Shown piece by piece: positions 1 through 9,829 of a stretch of 64,000 bases of DNA; position 1 is the first letter of the stretch; each line of letters starts with the position of its first letter. The DNA is taken from positions 198,482 to 262,481 of the forward strand of contig NW_019773992.1 of the NCBI RefSeq assembly GCF_001039355.2, given 5' to 3'. Source of the DNA: Lingula anatina (Eukaryota > Brachiopoda > Lingulata > Lingulida > Lingulidae). The notes below the pieces were generated by a model. That model had not been told where the DNA came from. It did not search any database and was given only the letters and a program-made list of their open reading frames with translations. The position numbers and the translations under genes were made by a program.

Positions 1-329
1 AAAAAAAAAAAAAACAAAAAAAAAAAACAAGAGAACACTCAATATGTTTTCAAGGGTGGCTTTCTAATTATTGTGTGTAAAACAACACAGAAATCTAATA
101 ATGTACTTGTAATAAACACCATTTGACCAAAAATATATTTATCACATTCTGAGTGACTCAATATCGTGTGCAGAAGTTTCACTGCACAAATGTAAACATG
201 TCCACTGTGGCACTACAGTAGGCTAGATATAAATGATAGATCAAATGAAAGGCGTGAACAGCGTACGCAACAATTGTACCTCTAAAAGAATCTAATTGTA
301 AGAAAAAAGTAGAAAATGTAAAAACTTAC

Positions 330-623
330 CTGGCTTTACAAGAACAAAATGAATCGGACAACATTTTATCGCCGATTTCGATTTGGAGTTTGTGCGGTTC
401 TTCAGTTTTCCTCATCGAGCGCCAACATTGTGCGTCACCATAAATTGTTCCGTTTCCCTCAGAAATCTTCACATTGTGAATATAACCTTGCGTAAAATAG
501 TTCAGTCCTTTTTGAAGAGCCTTTTTTTGACACAGATTCACTATTCGGAAGGAAATTAACTGCGATATTTTCTGGTATGTTCTCTAAGGAATCTGACACC
601 ATGTTTGTCTGCTCGGTGGCCAT
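330..623 (-). CDS. SWIM-type zinc-finger-like protein, N-terminal exon (partial, frame broken)
   Basis: The minus strand encodes a KGLNYFTQGYIHNVKI segment, then CWRSMRKTEEPHKL, then FCSCKA, ending at a good splice donor (CCAG|GTAAGT, intron from 329). This pattern (FxxGYVHxV, CxRSMRK, CxCxA) is that of the opening part of SWIM-finger proteins found in many invertebrate and TE-linked genes; the closing CxH half would lie in the next exon, beyond the left edge. An ATG at 623-621 opens a frame (MATEQTNMVSDS...) that runs into the exon in a different frame, so either a single-base indel lies near 550-560 or the true exon begins at the AG at 560-561. Family call is by motif only; function unknown. 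Confidence 0.45.
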
Positions 624-1165
624 TTTGACTATTGCTTGTTACACCTAGCAACAGTATCTAAGGGGGCAGAGCTTATCCGCTCATCTCGGAACGGTGAATT
701 AGGCAGTTTAATTATGGTACCATAAAAATTAAAACTAATTTGGTTGCAAATCTCTTTTGAACAGGATCTTTTATCATGTGCAATTAAGAAAAATGTAAAA
801 TGCTGAGGCAGAATGCCAATATCTTGTTTAAAAAATAGCCCACAAAGAGTCATATGATATAGGCACCATGCCTAGTTATAGCCAATAATCATTCCAAGTC
901 AAAGTCTTTAATTTACAACTAATACAGCAAATATTTATGAAATGAAAGTTTGCATGGCATAGGCATGCAGATTAGTTCTTAATGCTGTAAAAACATTTCA
1001 TGCCGTAGAATCAGCAAATATGAAAAGAAAACCAGAAGTCCCATGTCATTTCTACATTTTCTGTTCAGAAAAGAAGTGCATCTGGTTAGAGGATATTCAC
1101 CTGGACAGCCTCATTCCTTAATAAAGTTGCTCTAAACTGACATCCACACATTGGTATGAGATATT
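624..1165. other. No recognisable gene
   Basis: AT-rich sequence between the SWIM-like exon and the hAT-derived gene. One 74-codon minus-strand frame (629-853) has no family signature that I recognise. No TIR or tRNA-like structure was seen. Confidence 0.4.
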
Positions 1166-2368
1166 TCAATATTTAGCTGAATTTTTAACAATTGCATGAA
1201 AACCCCTCCTTTCCTTTTTCACAAGCCATTGATCAAAACATTTCTCAAAGTCAAACTTGTCCAATCCTGGCGACTCCAGGTATAATGCCATCAAGTGATC
1301 CATGTGCTCCACAGATATCATGTTTCTGGAGTCTGTCTTGATGGCATTATACCCGGATATGCCCCTCTCGCAATTCACAGACGTAACTGGCAAAATCAAG
1401 CCAATAGCAGCTAACTTACTCAAATTTAGGTAGGTGTTACAGTTCGGGTGTAAAAACACTTAAAAAAATCTTCTGCTGTCCAATTTCTTGTAACTTGGTG
1501 ACTGCATAACTCTGTAGAGGAGAGGCCATTCCATCCTCACTGCCTCCTTGTCCACCAATGACTGGTATTTGTCTGCCAATTCTGTAATGTGTGTAGTGGC
1601 CTCCTCTTTGGATATCAGTCCACACTCAGCAGGCAAAAAATCCTTAAAGCATGACATTATATCATGATTAGGGAAACAAGATGTCAATCTGGTTACTACT
1701 TCATCAATATAAGCAGTTGCTGCTTCCTGAAATTTCTCCCGATGCCCTACACAGTCCTTCAGTTCATGCCCTGCATAGGATGTATACCCAGATCCATCTG
1801 GGATGTTGGACAAAGCCTGCAGTGCTTCAGACAAATAAGGTCCTGGTGTTGTCAGCATGCTCTGAATCCCCAATATGGTTGCATCAATTTGACTTTTGAT
1901 TGCTGAGTAAGTAGCATCTTGCTTCTGCATGATTTTGGACAAAATGCCCAACATCCCAACTACATCAGCCAGAAAGTGTGTCATCAATACAAATCTAACC
2001 GTCCCCATTTGGTCCACTACCCCATGCAGGACAGCCCTGCCTTGGAGATTCCTTTCTAGGGCAAGGGTCTGTAGAGCTGAAATTACTGGGCCGATGCACC
2101 CTGCTAAAGATGATACACTATCAGCAAAAGAGAGCCATCTTGTAAAAAATACTTGGTGAATTTTGCTCGCTTTCACATTGCTTATCTCTTTGCATTGTTC
2201 CAGTACACCTGGAATTTTGGCGAAAACTTCAGAGCTTTTGCAAACTCATTCAAGACTGCGATAAATTTTCCTATGTATGGAACACTGTTGGCCGCTTTCT
2301 CACTTAATAACTGTAGTCAGTGTGCCATGCAATGAACTGACACAAGGTGCCCAACAACGTGTTTAAAG
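1166..2368 (-). pseudogene. hAT/ZNF862-like protein, exon 3 (RNase H-like core and C-terminal dimerisation domain), broken
   Basis: Starts after a clean acceptor (TTTACAG|C at 2368) and continues in phase from the upstream exon. It encodes HVVGHLVSVHCMAH, a long middle region with FFTRWLSF, and a C-terminal hAT dimerisation block: NLSKLAAIGLILPVTSVNCE, RGISGYNAIKTDSR, then EHMDHLMALYLE. Three lesions are visible: an in-frame TGA directly after CMAH (2317-2319), a one-base frameshift near 2220-2226 (the frame resumes as KIPGVLEQCKEISNV), and an in-frame TAA at 1460-1462 in a T-run. Known: hAT transposases and ZNF862-type derived proteins carry the ERG-type motif near the C-terminus. Inferred: a decayed hAT-derived gene; homopolymer sequencing error could explain part of the damage, but not the TGA. 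Confidence 0.8.
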
Positions 2369-2720
2369 CTGTAAAGAAAAAACAAAAAGAATATTATTAT
2401 TATTATTATAACTATTTAATAAAGGAAATAATGCAAACACAAAAGTAAATCAAAATTTCATCTGATACAAAATCCTAAAGCAACATTCAAACACTGTGCT
2501 TTCCTAAAACCTTTACTACAAGTATGGTAAAACTATCTCATGAATCCAGCAGCCTGCATCTTGGATTTACAAATAAATCATTCAGTAAATAATGCTAATG
2601 ATATAATAAGAAAACAACAAAACAAGAAAAGACTACCCAAAATATATTTGTTTGACCATGAAACTGTATTGTAAATAAATGATAAAATTTCTTGTTTTAA
2701 CATTAATAATAATATATTAC

Positions 2721-3130
2721 CGTGTTGCGACACCATTGTGAACCCCAGACATAACACTTGCCCCATCTGTGGCTAATCCATACAATTCTTCCAATGGCAG
2801 GTCATTCTCCTGTAAAATCTGCATGGTGGCATTGAAAATAGATTCAGAGTCCTGACATTTCAGTTCTTTCACTCCAATAAATGATGTTTTCATGGAGTCA
2901 GTTTTGTCCAAGAAACGCATGAAAGCAATCACTATTGATTTGTTAGCGCAATCAGTAGCTTCATCAATTTCAATGCCATAGTATGGATATGGACTGCTTG
3001 CCCGATCTCTCAAGATGTCACCCTTCACCATGCTGGCCATTACTTCATAAATGTCACTTATGGACCTATGGTGTTGGTAATGAGCATCAGACACACAGTC
3101 TGTTTGTATGTGTTTCAGGTCTAAGACACC
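2721..3130 (-). pseudogene. hAT/ZNF862-like protein, exon 2 (DUF4371-like region)
   Basis: Bounded by acceptor TTTTTGCAG|G (3130) and donor CACG|GTAATA (2721), both in frame with neighbouring exons. Encodes GVLDLKHIQTDCVSDAHY, YPYYGIEIDEATDCANKS and LYGLATDGASVMSGVHNGVA. The IDEATD and TDGASVMSG blocks are the conserved acidic core of DUF4371/hAT-type RNase H folds, so the key acidic positions survive in this exon. No stop or shift within it. The T-run upstream of the acceptor is a polypyrimidine tract. Confidence 0.8.
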
Positions 3131-3443
3131 CTGCAAAAACAAAAGTTGAAAAACACATGTACAGGAATCTGTCATCTCAACTGTAAAAAAAAAAAAAAAA
3201 ACTAGATTTAATTTACTCTCTGCCAGTGACCCTTGAGTGATGACGTGGTCTGTGTGCAAAATTTACTCAGAGAGACCCCTGTGATTTTTGGCACAATTAA
3301 AATGCTCGCGGGACATTATTTTGTCTTTGCACAGTGGGAGCCACCTAGCCAGACCAAGAAAAAAAAATTAACAAAATAATTGTTTTACTCAAATTAATTA
3401 AGCAACTACTGTATCACATACACCTTTGCACAAGTAAACTTAC

Positions 3444-3805
3444 ATTTTGGATTTGAAGTTTGATTAGTTTTGAATTTTTCACTGAAGGAATGGCTTCCTT
3501 TGCTTGTGTCAGGACAGTTCGCATCTGGGCTATAATGGCATTTTTCACCGTGTTATGAGCATGATGGCAAGCCTTTTGCAAACTTTTTCTCATTGTTGGT
3601 AGAGATGAGGCTGTCCGATGATCTACAGAATGCATGTGCTTTACCAGGTCATCCTTCTTTGTTGTAGCCAGTTTCTTTTTGCCTGATGTAAATACATTAT
3701 CTTTTTTGGCATTAATACAGGTGACACACATAACAGCACTATGACCACAGTCAGTTCTTATTTTCAACCATTTGAACTGGGCCATCCACCCCTCTAGTCA
3801 ACCAC
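3444..3805 (-). pseudogene. hAT/ZNF862-like protein, 3' part of exon 1 (TTF-like zinc finger)
   Basis: Encodes MAQFKWLKIRTD, VMCVTCINAKKDNVFTSGKK and LVKHMHSVDHRTA: a CxxC...HxxxxxH finger of the type at the N-terminus of ZNF862/hAT-derived proteins (WL..F.WL...D...MxCxxC......F). Ends at donor CAAAAT|GTAAGT, phase 0 into exon 2. The upstream half of this exon lies 4.9 kb away at 8713-8814, separated by the Harbinger insertion. A TGA sits just upstream of LEGWM, where the family has Trp, so a TGG to TGA change is likely. Confidence 0.75.
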
Positions 3806-3808
3806 CAG

Positions 3809-3843
3809 GGCCCGGTTTTATATAGGACGTTTACCACTAACCA
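3809..3843 (+). repeat. Harbinger left terminal inverted repeat
   Basis: Begins GGCCCGGTTTTATATAGG and continues through ACCACTAACC; pairs with 8675-8709 with few mismatches. The following 100 bases contain more degenerate copies of the TTTAAC/GGTTA motif, giving a subterminal repeat zone. Confidence 0.9.
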
Positions 3844-4110
3844 GTGTATAAGCCTAACCAGTAGTTAAATTCTCTAAACACTGCTAACTAAACGGCGGTT
3901 AAAATTGTGTTTTATAAACAGAGTTTAAACAGCCGGTTAGTTAACGGACGTTTAATTTTCTTAACAAGTGTTTAGTTGCTATAAACAACTTATCCAGACC
4001 ATATTTGGAAATAAAATTCCCCAGAATGCAATAGGTTTCTATAAACAAAATAAATATATATGATAATTAATTGCCCATTTGTGTTGTCTGCTTTGATCTA
4101 CTTTGGAAAT

Positions 4111-6419
4111 ATGTCAATGTCCGAGAAAAAGAGGAGCAGAAAACAAAACTGGTCTGTCAGTGAACAGACTTTACTGGTGGAGCTGGTAGAGGCAGACCAC
4201 AGCACCATCAAGAACAAGCACACATTAAGCTTGGACAACAAGTCCAAGCTTGATGTGTGGCTCAAGATTAGCAGGAAAATCACTGCTGTTGGTACAGCTA
4301 GCAGAATACATGAAGAATGTAAAGAAAAATGGAGGCAGCTGGTTACTGCGGCCAAGAAAGCTCACTGTGGGCTACGCAGCCATAGTGCCAAGACTGGGGG
4401 TGGAGCTCCTGCTCCACCGCTGGATGCCACAACAGAAAAGATCATACAGCTGCACAAGGACGACCCCGCCTTTGTGGTGTGTCCGATGGGTTTGAGACAA
4501 CAGGTACTTCATGATTAAATTATTTTACAATTATTGATTTAATAAATAGATTAGTGATTTTATAAATGCTATGCTGACGATAATGCATTATGTCGTCTGC
4601 TTCAGAGACGTGCATTTCAAATGACCTTGACCTTACACTCGTCGAGACATTTTCTATTGGTTGAACTCAAGAAAAAGCAATTAATGTGATTGTTACCTTT
4701 TATTATGATAAAAACCTGCGTTGAACATTTAGACATGTATTTCCATCCAGTGCATTGTTCTTGGCCTCTTTTACTCTTAGGCCACACTTTTTTAATTTTA
4801 TGGATGACNGCCCGCTCTCACCGATTTTGGGGTCCCCAGAGGATGTCATCCATAAAAATAAAAAAGTGTGGCCTTAGATAAAACCTCCGATGCACTACTG
4901 TCGTAATGTCCCATTCCCACGCTGTCGAACATGTTTCAGAAAAAGTACAAAAAACAATATTTCCTCGACTGTGAAAAGATCTAACAGAGACCGTAACCAT
5001 ACATCCAAGCATACTGATAAGTGCATACTTCTTGTTCCGTGTACTGTTAGATAAAACCTCCGTTACAGTAATTCCATCATTTCCCAAATTCCTGAATGGT
5101 CCCGCGCCGTATCATCGTGCACGTTCCAGCAAAACTTTAAAAAAATATATTTCTTCCACTGAATAGATCTAATGGGCATTGTTGTCCTCAAACTAAACAT
5201 GTTGATAAGTGATTATAATCCCAATATCCTACCCAATCCTGGCAAATGAGTTAAAAAATACAGCGTAAGCTCCTCCATGAATCAAACGGTAAAACCGAAC
5301 TGCGTTTGAGCGCACTTGTTTTGACCAGTTCAAAAGTGAGTGACAGCTCAGAACTGGGTCACGAGATCATTGCGTGCCAGGCAAGAGTACTTGAGCAAAA
5401 TTACAATGGACTTGTGTCTCTTTTGAAACTTAGATACCCACTCTCCCACATACACTAAAATGAGGAAAATTTGCTAATGCCATTTCCATGTCATTTTTAC
5501 TATCACAAATGATATCATATTGTATCAATTCTCTAAAATCAAAACAAATATTTTATTTCAATAAAATAATTAAAATAATTGAAAATGCAAATTGTTTTAA
5601 TTGAATTGATGTGAATTTTTTTGTTCTTTGAAGTGGCTGAAATCCCCAATTTACAAGGAAGTACAGATGATATAGTTACAGACTCAGTGGATTTAGAATC
5701 ACTGCTAGATGATTTAGATTGCCAAAGTATGTTTAGAAATCTATGTACTTATTTAAAAAAATCAATAAATAAATAAAAATAATAATAATAAATGAATAAG
5801 TAATTATAATGATAATAATATCATAAAAATATTCAAAAGGAAACTAGTTTCTTTGATGTTTTTACCAGATTATGGATAGTTATTAAAAAAAAGAAAAAAA
5901 AGTAAAATATACTAGTAGTTTTATACATGCAATGTATGTATTTTTTTATTACAGGTAAATATTATATAATTTTACAACTATTTACAGATTCTCCACCATT
6001 CCCATTCCCGCCCCCGTCCCCACTACTAGCAAGTCAAGTCAAGAGAACCCCAAATTCCAAAGAAAAGAAAGAAGCACACATGTAGCATGTCAAGAACAGG
6101 TAAGACATATTGAAGAGCCAGTGCAGACTTCAGTTATACACAATATGTTACTGTCTGTGCTTGTACCCAAAGTACCTGTCTTCATTTGTTATGTTAAGTA
6201 AAAATAACAATTTTTTTAATAAAAGGCTTGAACTTTTGCATAAGTAACATTACAGTATATGATATATCTCTTTTCTTCATTGTAGAAAGAACAGAATCAG
6301 ATGTGGAAAGTCTACAGAAGCAAGTTTTGAAGCAGGAGGCAATTAATGCCAAACTTACTGAGAAGAAACTGCTTTTAGAGATTCAACTATTAGAAAAGCA
6401 ACTTTTAGCAACTGAGTAG
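4111..6419 (+). CDS. Harbinger-encoded SANT/MADF-like DNA-binding protein (four exons, frame damaged)
   Basis: Start chosen at 4111 (MSMSEKKRSRKQNWSVSEQ). Exon 1 (4111-4489) encodes a Myb/SANT-like helix bundle: WSVSEQTLLVELVEAD, then KLDVWLKISRKI, then ECKEKWRQL. Likely donor ATGG|GTTTG joins in phase to exon 2 at 5634-5726 (VAEIPNLQGSTDD... acidic). Exon 3 (5988-6099) is proline-rich and contains a PKKRKK nuclear-signal-like stretch, but that frame differs by one base from the upstream part, so a frameshift is present. Exon 4 (6286-6419) is a leucine/glutamine coiled coil ending LLEKQLLATE*. Known role: in Harbinger elements this partner binds the ends and brings the transposase to the nucleus. 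Exon limits are inferred from splice signals and phase. Confidence 0.65.
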
Positions 6420-6503
6420 AGCTAGTTAATTTATTGCTAAAAAAAAAGTTGCTTCTCTAACAGTGGGATCTCTAAAAGCACTTTCTTTCAGATTATTTTA
6501 TTA

Positions 6504-6725
6504 TTTATTATTAGTTCCTCCTGTCCAACGTAGGACATTGGGCGGCAAACTTTTTCCAACTTGTCCGGTTGGCAGCGGCCTTCTCCATCTCCTCCCACCT
6601 GATGTTACCTCTTTGCAGATCATTCTAGAAGGTTCTCCTCCAGGTTATCCTAGGTATACCTCGTTTGGGCTTGCCTCCCGGTGGTACCCAAGTCATCGCC
6701 ATTTTTGCATGCCTCTCAGCAAGTA
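6504..6725 (-). mobile_element. LINE 3' end (5'-truncated retrotransposon), nested in Harbinger
   Basis: On the minus strand this reads as the C-terminus of a non-LTR reverse transcriptase: a KPKRGIPRITWRRTF block, IRWEEMEKAAANRTSW, then AAQCPTL before the stop. This is the widespread (G)RPRxTWRR ... W.E.....DR..W....A..CP tail of LINE ORF2 proteins. It is followed by a TAA/TAAA-rich tail (6486-6515 on the plus strand), as expected at a LINE 3' end. Only about 220 bp is present, a typical truncated insertion. I could not find a clear target duplication. Confidence 0.7.
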
Positions 6726-7113
6726 GTTGTATAAAATGTTTAAATTGTGAAATGTTTATGTATATCAATACCCTTTGTCAATAGCAAAGCAGGCATTTTA
6801 TTGTTTTTTGCAGATTTACATGACTTATAGTTGTATACATGTTTCTAAAATGTTAATATATCTTTACTCATTGTCAATACAGTATTAAAATATTATTGGT
6901 TTATTAATCAACATATGTACAATATGACAGTATACATGTACTAGTAGTATGTACATACATGTAAATAGATCAATTTATTAGTTCAAATAATATTACAAAA
7001 ACAATTCTTTGTACTTGAAACTTAAATTTAAAATTAAACAGTTTATATTACATATATTAAAGTTTTATATTAAAGTTTTTTCTACTTGGCTATATTCATA
7101 GTACTTATTATTA

Positions 7114-8525
7114 TTAAGAGAAAAATGCCCTTGCCACATGGTCCCTTACGGCCTTGCCGTCTTCAGGGCCATTGTACTGAATTCCCATGTCTGGGCCTGG
7201 ACCAGGATCATTTCCATCTGGCAGTGGCTCATTCCTAAGAATGGCTACGTTGTGCAAGACTGCACACGCACCAATGATATTGCACACCCTCCCTGGTGAC
7301 ATTCGTAATTTCGGCATGAAGGCAGTGAAATCTGGAAATAAATAGAATACCCAATAGAAGCAAATAATTTATGTAGACAGCAAAATTTGGAATTTATTAA
7401 GAAAATATAGTTACTGAATAAATTAATGGAATATTTAAGTATTAAATGCACATGCTGGTACATTCTTAAATGTAGCAAAGTAGCTGTGAAACCCCCTCCC
7501 AGCATGTGCCCCCAGTACAAATATGTTCACAAACATAATTTTATAACAATTTTTGGTGGATATTGCCAGCTAGTTACCTTCTTTTCCATATTCCAAATAC
7601 TCTCTCAATCAATGTCCGTGTTACCTTATGGGATCTGTTAAACCTCTCTTGGGCCCTGGTGGTGGGATTCAGGTATGGTGTTAGCAGGTATGGTTTGCAG
7701 GCATATCCGCTGTCACCAAGAAGTGTACCTAACTCTGATGTATTATGCCTTGCTAGCTCTCTTCCAAGAGAGGAGGTGTTAAATACATGCGAGTCGTGGA
7801 CACTCCCTGGACACTGTGTCACAATATTATTACAAAGATGGCCGCTCACTCGCCGGAATGACAGTGTCTCATCTACAGTTATTTTTCACTTTTTTGCCAG
7901 TAAGGACCATTTGTTTGAATTAAAATTTCTAAACAAAATACACACCTTTGTGGTCACATACAGCCTGTACGTTAATGCTGTGAAAGTTTTTTTCTGTTCA
8001 CGAACGCTGGCTCTTTTTCACTAGGCGCTTGAATCCTCACATGAGTGCAGTCAATGCAACCAATACATCCCGGGAAACCAGCTATCCTAAAAAAACCGTC
8101 CTTTACACCTGCCCTAGCCTGGGGTGTAGCAGGAAATTTGATGAAGTCAGCTTGATGCTCACACAGAGCCAAGGCCACCTTTCTGACCACTCGACTTAGA
8201 GTCGATTTGCTGGGCCCAACGGTGTCCCCCACAACTTTCAAAAAAGAACCGGAGGCGAAAAATCGCAGTGCTATTAGAAGTTGCTCTCTAACACTCAAAG
8301 AATGATTCCTTTCTGTCTCTGGAGCTATTTGGTTGTGAAGTAAGTTTTCTAAGTACAGTATTGAATTTCTACTGAATCTAAATCTTTCAATGAGTTCTTG
8401 CTCAGTTGCTCCATCAAAATCAAATAAATCTCTACTGAAATTTCTGTCTCTTCTCAGTCTAAAAGGTATATATATATATATATATATCTGCGAGGATTTC
8501 TGGCAAACCGCAGCAGGTTTGCCAT
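7114..8525 (-). pseudogene. PIF/Harbinger DDE transposase (HARBI1-like), frameshifted
   Basis: ATG at 8525-8523 (MANLLRFARNPRR), then a Tyr-Ile tract from a TA repeat, then LFDFDGATEQELIERFRFSR, the usual N-terminal helix region. The helix-turn-helix part (VGPSKSTLSRVVRKVALAL) and the DDE catalytic residues are visible: D in GCIDCTHVRIQAP, D in LLGDSGY, E in LIERVFGIWKRR. The C-terminus has CNIIGACAVLHNVAI, typical of HARBI1. Introns lie at about 7946-7860 and 7580-7336. Frameshifts occur in the A-run near 7990 (NRKK/NRKNFHSINVQAV) and near 7310. The catalytic triad is intact, but the reading frame is not continuous. Confidence 0.85.
8467..8487. repeat. (TA)n microsatellite inside the transposase reading frame
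   Basis: About ten TA units. In the transposase frame they read as alternating Tyr and Ile between the N-terminal NPRR and the PFRLRRDRNF segment. Confidence 0.8.
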
Positions 8526-8602
8526 TTTTAACCGGCGGTTAAGGAATTTAAACTACCTCCCTTGAGCGTATAAATTTAACCAACCGTTTAGAAGATTTAA
8601 CC

Positions 8603-8638
8603 ATTGGTTAGTGCTAAACGACCTTTATGAAACCTGGT
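8603..8638 (+). repeat. Internal duplicate of the Harbinger right end
   Basis: GGTTAGTGCTAAACGACC then TTTATGAAACCTGG repeats the outer end (GGTTAGTGCTAAATGTCC then TTTATAAAACCGGG at 8674-8707) 71 bases further in. Confidence 0.75.
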
Positions 8639-8674
8639 TAAACGTCGTTTAAGTTAAACGTTGGATTTAACCGG

Positions 8675-8709
8675 TGGTTAGTGCTAAATGTCCTTTATAA
8701 AACCGGGCC
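8675..8709 (-). repeat. Harbinger right terminal inverted repeat
   Basis: Reverse complement of the left end at 3809-3843; followed by the CAG duplication at 8710-8712. Confidence 0.9.
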
Positions 8710-8712
8710 CAG

Positions 8713-8814
8713 AACGTTTCTTCTTAGTAACCCCGGACTCCAGACGTTCAGTTTCTGGCAACACATTCAACTCCTCTTCTGTCTCTTCCTTGCCTAACAC
8801 TGTCTGGGTACTGC
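8713..8814 (-). pseudogene. hAT/ZNF862-like protein, 5' part of exon 1, separated by Harbinger
   Basis: Begins at acceptor TTTCCAG|GCAG (8814) and encodes STQTVLGKEETEEELNVL then ESGVTKKKRS, an acidic stretch followed by a basic cluster. If the Harbinger and one CTG copy are mentally removed, this frame continues directly into the zinc-finger half at 3805. Further 5' exons, if any, should lie above 8820; I could not identify them. Confidence 0.65.
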
Positions 8815-9415
8815 CTGGAAATTAATTGTAAAGATCACTTTCTAGGGACTTGGAGCTGCACTGCATGGATGTTGGTCAAAAAATTACATTTAATGAATAT
8901 TCCCTAAACATTATTTTTCCAAGTCAATTATCTCCTGGTTAACTGTCTTGACATAATCTAGTCCTGTAATTTTTCTGTTATCAGATTTCTTACACTAGAC
9001 ATAGGGCACTGAAATTGGCCAAAATGACCATAAATGCACAAAACTGAGATGGAATTTACTACAAAATGAAACAGGAGGTACTCACTTGAGTATGCATAGA
9101 AATGACACTCCTGCCATCATCACATTTAAGAGCATTATCCTACATGCATTATCCAAATCAACATGGNCAGCGTGGTAAGACAAACCATCGCACACGTTTT
9201 TCAAGTTACAATTGGAAGCAAACAAACGGCTGTTGTTTTTATGAGAGAAAAACTGCGCACTTGATAACCTGTTTTTAATAAAAACTAAGTGTATTGTTAG
9301 CACATTACACATTTGTGTTTATTATTTAAACTTTGTGTTTAAATAATGTACACAGTACGCCCCAAGGTATAATTTGAAAAATATCATGATCAATCCAATA
9401 TGGCGGCTACCTTTC
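8815..9415. other. No recognisable gene
   Basis: Intron or intergenic AT-rich sequence upstream of the hAT-like exon. A minus-strand 76-codon frame at 9082-9312 crosses an N and shows no family motif. Confidence 0.4.
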
Positions 9416-9572
9416 TTAAGTTCGCTCGTTAGTGAGATAGTTCGGTAGTTAGTTGTCCTAACTAACTACTGCTTCGTGAAATGGGCCCCTGGGGCCGGTT
9501 TCACAAAGCAGTAGTTAGATAGAACAACTAACTACTGAACTACAGTACCTCGCTAACGAGCAAACTTAGCGA
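9416..9572. repeat. Back-to-back Harbinger-type ends forming a 157 bp palindrome
   Basis: The left arm (9416-9489) ends ...CTACTGCTTCGTGAAATGGG CCCC. The right arm (9491-9572) begins GGGGCCGGTTTCACAAAG CAGTAGTTAG and ends with CGCTAACGAGCAAACTTAG. The arms are near-complementary over about 75 bases, with the GGGGCC termini meeting in the centre. These look like two element ends abutting head-to-head rather than one hairpin MITE, whose GGGGCC would be outermost. Confidence 0.7.
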
Positions 9573-9579
9573 TTTTCGA

Positions 9580-9645
9580 GGGGTGTTTCACGAAGCAGTA
9601 GTTAACTTATCGCTAAGTTCAGTCGTAAAGTTCGGTCGTTAGTTA
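9580..9645 (+). repeat. Third Harbinger-type end fragment
   Basis: GGGGTGTTTCACGAAGCAGT then AGTTAACTTATCGC resembles the termini in the adjacent palindrome (TTTCACGAAGCAGTAGTTA core). It directly abuts the TIR of the next element at 9646. Confidence 0.55.
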
Positions 9646-9829
9646 CGGCTATTTCACAATCAGATGTACACTTTGTGGTCCATTTTCGACCAAATATGAA
9701 CTTCACCAAACAGAGGTTTGAATATCAGTAGGACATTAGTATAGATCTTGGGCATAATCCCTTCAAATGTTTTTGCACCGTTTCTCTTTGTTTTTGTTTG
9801 ACACTAAAATGACTGGATGGTCTCACACT

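Larger units (their letters stand above)
3809..8709. mobile_element. PIF/Harbinger DNA transposon, nearly complete, about 4.9 kb
   Basis: Both ends carry the same inverted terminal repeat, GGCCCGGTTTTATA(T/A)AGGAC then (G/A)TTTA(C/G)CACTAACC, and are flanked by CAG on each side (3806-3808 and 8710-8712), the 3 bp duplication expected for PIF/Harbinger. Inside are the two genes typical of the superfamily: a plus-strand SANT/MADF-like protein (4111-6419) and a minus-strand DDE transposase (8525-7114). A LINE 3' end has inserted between them. The element sits inside an exon of the hAT-derived gene. Both genes carry frameshifts, so this copy is probably dead but fairly young, because TIRs and motifs are well kept. 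Confidence 0.9.

Noticed and set aside
2153-2335. Plus-strand frames opposite the hAT-like exon
   Set aside because: Shadows of the minus-strand hAT-like coding sequence.
4098-4355. Minus-strand frame opposite the SANT-like exon
   Set aside because: Antisense shadow of the Harbinger SANT/MADF-like gene.
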